Positions 57,994 to 64,000 of a stretch of 64,000 nucleotides of DNA are shown piece after piece (positions within the stretch are counted from its first letter, which is position 1; the number at the start of each line of letters is the position of its first letter). Below the pieces are notes generated by a model. It was not told the DNA's origin, made no database searches, and saw only the letters and a program-made list of their open reading frames with translations. The translations under genes and the position numbers were made by a program. Source of the stretch: Strobilurus pachycystidiatus (Eukaryota; Basidiomycota; Agaricomycetes; Agaricales; Physalacriaceae); the NCBI GenBank assembly GCA_019915135.1, contig JAHLMK010000006.1, positions 1,302,001 to 1,366,000 of the forward strand. Reading direction: 5' to 3'.

Positions 57994-59752
57994 TCTCAAC
58001 CTTGAATGCGTACCCCAAACAAGCCGTCACCGAAATGCCAGAGAGACGTGATTTGCCCGCTTCCCTACGAAGACAATCTTTTTCCGCCAATTGCAGCTTT
58101 AACTGCGCCTCGATTTTGTCTGTTGACAGTATCAAATCAAATGAAACTTTACGGGTATAGAAAACTTGACTCACGCTTAACGACCGTTTTGTACGGACTG
58201 GGTACATCCCTGCGATTATTTTCCCAATGTTCCACCTCCGTTGTCCACTGCCGGATGGTGTTCTTGCCTGGGATGATACCCGTGAAGGAGGCGTGTACCG
58301 TTGATTGCTGCTCTTTCTCAAATTGGGCAAGTTTGCGCTTCTTCAACAGCGCGATACCTACAAAAGGTCCATCAGCGACTCAATCAGGTAAATGAATGGA
58401 TGAATTGTACCAAAGCTGATATACTTGCACCAGTTCATATAATGGAAATGGTCATCAAGAGTATCATGACGATGACCAGGTCCCATCTCTTTGGTGCTCA
58501 ATACGCAACCGTTGAGAAAAGCCCATATCTGCTCGACGGCCTCTTCATTGGTCCGACCTAGGCCGTAGATAAGATTGAGGGAGTAAATCAGCTGACAGGC
58601 AAGTTTGTGAGCACGACAATGCAGTTTCGGGACGCCAGCGTCTACTTGGACATTGTTGGGGATCCTGAGACCCTCCGGAAAAAGTTTGAAGCGCTCCGCC
58701 ATGTTCTTCTCCCATTGACAGGCAACGTCGTACGAGAAGAACAATTTCTTCACGGTTATTGGCTTCAGCCCAGAAGAGAAGACATAGTCGGTGTTGCAAT
58801 ATCTACCAAAAAGGTGTAAGTTGTCGTTTCCGTAGAATGATAGCGAGTTCCCTTATCATTCACCTTTCTGCAGGTCTCCGACGCCCTGCCCAGGTACCAT
58901 CTCGCGGCGTGCGCACGCCGACATGACGACGCCAGTGGCTCTCAAACTGGTTAAATTCTTGGTTTCTGCGTGTGCCGGAGGTTTGAAGCTACTGCATGTG
59001 CTAATCTAGGCGACAACACCCATAATGTGTAAGTAAGATTTAATTAGACTACTCCAAACAAAAGGGACTCACATTTGTCTGCGTCGCAAATTTCAAAACG
59101 TGGGAGTTGTAGGCAGTCGGCTCGCAGAAATAGGTGTTACCAGTATGTAGACATGGGTCGGCCACCTCATTAGAGCGGAAGAAGGATTGAAGGCGGAAGT
59201 TGGCATCGCCAGCCTGGATCTTTTGGTATAAAAATCTGGACAAAACATTCAGCTCACAGATCAAGAAAAAGGACGGTGGACATACTCTTTCTCTGGGGGC
59301 GCATCATGCCAGTTGCTGGGAAGATTGATCCCAGGGCGAGGGCACGCCAGACATGCCAAGGCCAACTCCCCAATATTGACATTGTTGACTCTGTTGTCTT
59401 CACAGCTTTTGCCGGCGCGCATGAGCATCTTGAGATGACGCCATTGACAAACCACGCAAATAAACGGTTTGTATTGATCCTAATGAGTTACGTGAGACAG
59501 GAAGTAGGTGATAAAAGTAAACAACAATACAAACCTTTGGAACATCGAGGCCAGTTGGATCTGTGAGATAGGTGAGGTGTTTATAATAGTCGTATGCCGA
59601 CATCTTGCCAGCCAGCGTAAGCGCATGAAACTGCTCAAGACACTGGAACGAGACGGCAGTACGAGGGTGTCGGACAGTGGACAGAAAGAAGCCAGCTCAA
59701 AGTAATTGGATACGGCTTGGTTTGCAGGTGGCACAACCGCAAAAGTCCACGC
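57994..59752 (-). pseudogene. KDZ transposase, CxC2 and catalytic half
   Basis: Order on the minus strand: FCGCATCKPSRIQLL (cysteine cluster), an in-frame TGA (59697-59699), TVRHPRTAVSFQCLEQFHAL, GKMSAYDYYKHLTYLTDPTGL, WRHLKMLMRAGKS, ELALACLACPRPGINLP, AGDANFRLQSFFRSN (first catalytic Asp), CEPTAYNSHVLKF, ATGVVMSACARREMVPGQGV, DLQKG, FFSYDVACQWEKNMAERF (second Asp), KLHCRAHKLACQL, NLIYGLGRTNEEAVEQIWAF (Glu), STKEMGPGHRHDTLDDHF. The last exon, TDKIEAQLKLQLAEKDCL to CLGYAFKVE, is cut at 57994 by the outer hAT element and resumes at 47304. The N-terminus beyond 59752 is cut by an LTR element. Introns are GT-AG. Apart from the stop and insertions the gene is well preserved. Confidence 0.88.
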
Positions 59753-60261
59753 TGTCATGATGTGGCCTCACCGTAGATCAAGACCCTCCACTTTGGTCAC
59801 ACTTTGGCGTCCTGACACTACGGCTACACGAACCAGCGCCACACCGGAAGATGCCGAGAGATATGTCAAGGGGTTGAGAGTTCGATCCCTTATGGCGACA
59901 GAACCGGGATCCTGAAGTTCCGCCCTTGTCGGGCTTCCCGCCCTCCCGGATACACTTTGGAGCGAGCACACATGGTGTAAGACACCCCGGGAATATACTT
60001 AGGCCGCGTGAGTCAGGCGGGAGTCGGTATCCGACCAAACCCGCCTTCCCGACCAATGGGCGGTCATTGATCTGTCGGGCGGTCATCGGGATGACGGGAT
60101 CTCCGTCATCCGCAGCGTCGGACCACTCCCGACGCATCGGGAGTATGTGGTAGAAGCTTCGAGAAGAGGAACAATGAGCAAGCATGGGATTAGTATAAAT
60201 ACAGAGACAACGCTGTACTAGCTACTCAGACTTCGTCCTTAACCAGTTTTCCCCCATACAA
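59753..60261 (+). mobile_element. 5' LTR of a non-autonomous LTR element
   Basis: The sequence starting TGTCATGATGTGGCCTCACC at 59753 recurs at 63299 with only about three transitions over the 700 bp that can be compared. It contains a TATA box (TATAAATA, 60194-60201). The LTR end is not certain; a CA at 60261 (CCCCATACA) is a candidate. It was inserted into the N-terminal part of the KDZ gene. Confidence 0.7.
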
Positions 60262-60304
60262 CTCCGTTGGGCACTCTGAGCTCTCCGTGGTAGGACTCAC
60301 CCAC

Positions 60305-61309
60305 ATGTCTCCCTTCGATACCTCCGTCAACGTCGTTGACTCCGACGAGAGAAGGCTCCCCGACGCCACACCTGGGACTAGGTCCGACGGCGAGCCTTGT
60401 ACCTTGGGATTAGGTTCCTACGGTATCTCGGTCTCTGACCAGATGGATGTGCGACCATCGAGGGACCCTACGACTGGTACAGCACGACCAGTTGAGCACA
60501 ATACGAGGATGTACGTGGTACGCTCGCAGGAAAGCTATGGGTTGACTACAGGGGTAGTCTCTCATGAGCGAGTCCATGTCACGGCGGGACCAGGTCGTAA
60601 CAATAGGACGAAGTCTCCATACTGCCCACGTACCACTACATCGGAACCTCCCCCCTCCCCCGGCGTTGGGGTAACGCCTCCAATCACCACAACCTCCGAC
60701 ACTATCCCCCCCCTTGTACGAGCTCGCAGAACCGAACATCGAGTACTCTCCCTCCTTAGGGAGTTGACCATCCACATCGCGGAATTCAAACCAACAGTAC
60801 GATCAGGTCCTACTCAATACCGGAGCCTTCTGGGCAGAGCTGCATGGGTCATAGACGTGGTCTATAGGTTGCTGGGACTAGAGGAAGACTGGGTTCTTCT
60901 TCGGTCTCTGGTAAACGGACATATCCCCATCATGGCACGATGTATGGAAGTTCTGTGGAGAACCCCCCAACATCTATCTCAACACACGAAAGAAGGATTA
61001 TGCCTTCTTCAGGCAAGATATCTACGGGGGCCACTACGACGTATACGAACCCCGACATTCTATACCGAGCCACGCCTAGATCCCACGGTGTTCTATCACC
61101 CCCCTTCCCTCACCCTAGATCCCTGGGTCGTACACCTACACAGTGCAAAACAAACTTGCAACACCCCGCACCACCTACATCTCCTATACGGAGCGGAAGC
61201 TGAGAAACCCACAAACCCCGATCAACCCTTGGGTCAAGGACTCATTCTCTTTCGACACTCCGTACTCTATTCCGACAACGGAAAGCCTTTCCGTACGAAC
61301 CAGGAATAA
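60305..61309 (+). CDS. gag-like open reading frame of the LTR element
   Basis: Single exon of 334 residues from MSPFDTSVNVVDSDERRL. The N-terminal part is charged and low-complexity, the middle (ELTIHIAEFKPTVRSGPTQY, RAAWVIDVVYRLLGLEEDWV) looks helical, and the C-terminus is Pro/His/Arg-rich. No zinc knuckle, protease, reverse transcriptase or integrase motif follows before the next LTR. Called gag-like from its position after the LTR, not from homology. Confidence 0.5.
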   Translation: MSPFDTSVNVVDSDERRLPDATPGTRSDGEPCTLGLGSYGISVSDQMDVRPSRDPTTGTARPVEHNTRMYVVRSQESYGLTTGVVSHERVHVTAGPGRNNRTKSPYCPRTTTSEPPPSPGVGVTPPITTTSDTIPPLVRARRTEHRVLSLLRELTIHIAEFKPTVRSGPTQYRSLLGRAAWVIDVVYRLLGLEEDWVLLRSLVNGHIPIMARCMEVLWRTPQHLSQHTKEGLCLLQARYLRGPLRRIRTPTFYTEPRLDPTVFYHPPSLTLDPWVVHLHSAKQTCNTPHHLHLLYGAEAEKPTNPDQPLGQGLILFRHSVLYSDNGKPFRTNQE

Positions 61310-63298
61310 AATACCCAGACGACACAGTGGATCTCCTCGTGGAGGAGAGTCCTGACGTGAAATGGAAACTAGCAAAGAAAAACAGTCGAGGACTGTCGTG
61401 ATAAAAATCCAGATCCACCGGTCGAAAGAACGACCCCCTTCGCCGATGAGCAAACCCCGCACCGTGAAACGCTGCGTCACCTTCCGACAAAGGACAAGCG
61501 TCTATCACCCATCAGCATGCCCGCAGGAACACCGCCGAAACGAGCACTCGCATCATCCGGACGCCTGATCCTAAAGGATAAGTCAGACGACAGAATATCT
61601 CCGGGAACGATCGACCATCACGCAAATCAGGAACATCATCCGTCACCACTAGTACGTGTTTGTTAAAACACACGCGACGCGTCGATCATAGCAAAACGAC
61701 GCGGCCAAAAATCAGAGTTGGGGTATCACAAAACAAAAGTGGTATACATCCCCACACGAATTACGGGAAATAAAAAAATCCAAGAAAGGATCCGGCAACA
61801 CCCTATCGAATGAAGTCCATCACCTCGAGCCACCACTCCTCGGTCACCTCCTCCCACTCGCTCGCCATCCCCGCCTCGGACAGACCTTCCGTCTTCGCCC
61901 TCTCCTCCCACTGATCCCTTTCCTCCCCATCTGTCGACGCCCAGAACGCCGTCACGATGTCCCTACGGGACAAGTACCGCCAGAAATGTTGAAGTGGGAG
62001 GTGGAAATCGACATTCCCTCGAATGATGACAGCAGGAGGGAGTTCCTCGGCCACTGATTCCATTGCGTCAGGCGAACGTGAAAAGAAATAAAAGGGATGG
62101 GCGCACCAGGAGGCAACAGGAGTGCCCAGGCACATACGGCCAACGCGCAGGAAGTTTCACTGCCCTGGGACGGAACGAGCGAAAGACGTCGCCACGCCGG
62201 CGGAGGAAGGAACTCGACGTCCTTCACAAGAACGAGTGCGGCGCGCAGAAGAGTAAACTAAAAAGGAAAACGCACCCACGACCCCAGACGTCCAGTCAAA
62301 CAATCCCGGCGCGGAATAAATCAACAAACTTACCAAGGCCAGCCACTCCGACGACGACAAGGACTCTAGTCCGAACGAATTATTATTCGTCAATCCATCG
62401 TCGACGGCGACGATACATCGTATCCACTCCTCCAGAACGAGGCCCGGGATTCGCGCAGGGCGCGCGTTGATGCGAAAGCCGCGATGATTGACAACCAGGA
62501 CGGCGTCAGACGGCGCGGCTGTCGAACGACGCGTGATCAGAGCAAGCAGGGAGGTGGGCATCGTTGCGGGGCGTAGGAGAGTGGTTCTGGGGACCTTCTC
62601 CAGGGTGGCGCCATTATAACTGCGCGCGCAAGCGCTCGTTCCCGCACCCAATCTCTGGGACTTCTGGGATATCAGCAATAGGCTTTCAAGAAGCGCACCT
62701 GGGTCCAGAGAATAGACTCACTTGAATGATTCTGCAGATCATTCCGCGAGACCCTGGGATCTGTACCTCAGATGGATATCTGAGGGTACAGATATGGGGT
62801 CTTGAGCACTCAGATGGGGGTTTTGACTCGCAGGGAGTCCTGATTGCCCGGAGAGGACACAACTACGGTACCGAGCGCGTGGCGCGGGTACTGTTCTGAG
62901 CTCGGGGAGCTCGAACGACGAAATCATGACCGATGCCGGCGGCAATGAAAAAATCGATTTCTGTACGATCAAAGGCGCATTCTCGAGGACATCTCAGGAC
63001 GAGTATCGAAAATATACGCCACACAAAATCGATCACGTGACCCGGACAACAAAAACATCGTCTTTACGATACAAACACTTCTGTCTACTCAGAATTTCCT
63101 CCGAACGCGTCTTCATCGAGGAAAACGCGTCTCGGCCCTCCCGTAGCAGGTTCCGAGCCATCACGCCCTCCGCCGCGACTACACTTTTGCTCTAACAAGG
63201 CTCAGGGAGCCTTGTAGAAAGCATCGACGCGACCGTAGGAGCCCATAAAGAAGATCACTCATTCGTTTCTCGGGACGAGAAACTTAAAAAGGGGATAT
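61310..63298 (+). mobile_element. Internal region of the LTR element without pol
   Basis: About 2 kb with no reverse transcriptase, RNase H or integrase motif in any frame. It ends in the purine run AAAAAGGGGAT (63286-63296), directly before the second LTR, a good polypurine tract. A possible antisense gene occupies 61803-62560. A run of GAT(A/C)T-rich short repeats lies near 62740-62830. Confidence 0.6.
61803..62560 (-). CDS. Possible spliced antisense gene inside the LTR element
   Basis: The minus-strand frame MPTSLLALITRRSTAAPSDA (62560) continues through VLVVNHRGFRINARPARIPG and LVLEEWIRCIVAVDD to SSSEWLAL, where a consensus donor GTAAGTTTG begins (about 62335). A downstream exon ends ...LQHFWRYLSRRDIVTAFWAS...EEVTEEWWLEVMDFIR (stop 61803), with a likely acceptor near 62053 (TTCGCCTGACGCAATGGAATCAG). 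The joint was not proven and other exons may lie between. No family recognised. It may be captured host sequence or part of another element. Confidence 0.35.
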
Positions 63299-64000
63299 TG
63301 TCATGATGTGGCCTCACCGTAGATCAAGACCCTCCACTTTGGTCACACTTTGGCGTCCTGACACTACGGCTACACGAACCAGCACCACACCGGAAGATGC
63401 CGAGAGATATGTCAAGGGGTTGAGAGTTCGATCCCTTATGGCGACAGAACCGGGATCCTGAAGTTCCGCCCTTGTCGGGCTTCCCGCCCTCCCGGATACA
63501 CTTTGGAGCGAGCACACATGGTGTAAGACACCCCGGGAATATACTTAGGCCGCGTGAGTCAGGCGGGAGTCGGTACCCGACCAAACCCGCCTTCCCGACC
63601 AATGGGCGGTCATCGATCTGTCGGGCGGTCATCGGGATGACGGGATCTCCGTCATCCGCAGCGTCGGACCACTCCCGACGCATCGGGAGTATGTGGTAGA
63701 AGCTTCGAGAAGAGGAACAATGAGCAAGCATGGGATTAGTATAAATACAGAGACAACGCTGTACTAGCTACTCAGACTTCGTCCTTAACCAGTTTTCCCC
63801 CATACAACTCCGTTGGGCACTCTGAGCTCTCCGTGGTAGGACTCACCCACATGTCTCCCTTCGATACCTCCGTCAACGTCGTTGACTCCGACGAGAGAAG
63901 GCTCCCCGACGCCACACCTGGGACTAGGTCCGACGGCGAGCCTTGTACCTTGGGATTAGGTTCCTACGGTATCTCGGTCTCTGACCAGATGGATGTGCGA
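63299..64000 (+). mobile_element. Second LTR, running into a second internal region
   Basis: Starts TGTCATGATGTGG just after the polypurine tract. Identity with 59753-60454 continues beyond the expected LTR end and through the start of the gag-like frame (ATG at 63851) to the window end. So this LTR is followed by another copy of the internal region: a tandem LTR-internal-LTR-internal array. The few differences seen between copies are transitions. Confidence 0.75.

Noticed and set aside
61310..63298. A pol gene for the LTR element
   Set aside because: No reverse transcriptase (YxDD), RNase H or integrase motif found in any frame.

Overview
The window looks like nuclear DNA of a mushroom-forming basidiomycete (Agaricomycetes). 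Genes are dense, with many short introns of about 45-70 nt. The repeat content (KDZ transposase with a CxC2-type cysteine cluster, fungal TET/JBP-type dioxygenase, several hAT families, large agaricomycete-specific unknown families) is typical of that group. No prokaryotic features were seen.

The window has two parts. Positions 1-20,050 are ordinary euchromatin with eight recognisable single-copy genes: catalase (+), a Ppo-type fatty acid dioxygenase (+), Mo25/HymA (-), a mitochondrially targeted DNA polymerase X-like protein that has lost catalytic residues (+), a cytochrome P450 (-), succinate dehydrogenase iron-sulfur subunit (-), COPII coat protein Sec31 (+), and calmodulin (+) with two micro-exons. 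From about 20 kb to the end (at least 43 kb) no housekeeping gene is visible; almost everything is transposon sequence.

The repeat island can be read as a stack of insertions, several dated relative to each other by target-site duplications (TSDs). Region 22.9-27.2 kb is an apparently intact hAT element. Region 27.2-28.5 kb holds a decayed relative and a small non-autonomous element with a tRNA-like module. Region 28.5-39.9 kb holds a hAT transposase gene (-) broken by a palindromic MITE and an LTR insertion, followed by a protein of an unknown agaricomycete family (+) broken by a 1.1-kb solo LTR; matching ends suggest these may be one large hAT element. Region 39.9-44.5 kb holds degenerate unknown genes. 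A KDZ transposase gene (-) occupies 45.2-59.75 kb but is split. Inside it sits a small hAT-type element (outer ends 47,313 and 57,993, TSD TCTCAACC). Inside that is a 10.3-kb hAT element (47,580-57,851, TSD CGTGAAAT) that carries a hAT transposase and a TET/JBP-like dioxygenase gene. Inside that is a 3.2-kb DDE transposon (47,614-50,782) with perfect 39-bp inverted repeats and a TA duplication. From 59,753 an LTR element without any recognisable pol gene runs to a second LTR at 63,299, beyond which a second internal region starts.

The most interesting unit is the 10.3-kb hAT element: it carries a potential DNA-modifying dioxygenase, has GGTCCGG-rich arms each followed inward by a tRNA-like A-box/B-box module, and contains many copies of GTAAGTTTACCAT, several of which are the 5' splice sites of its own introns. 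All family assignments were made by eye from motifs; no database search was run.
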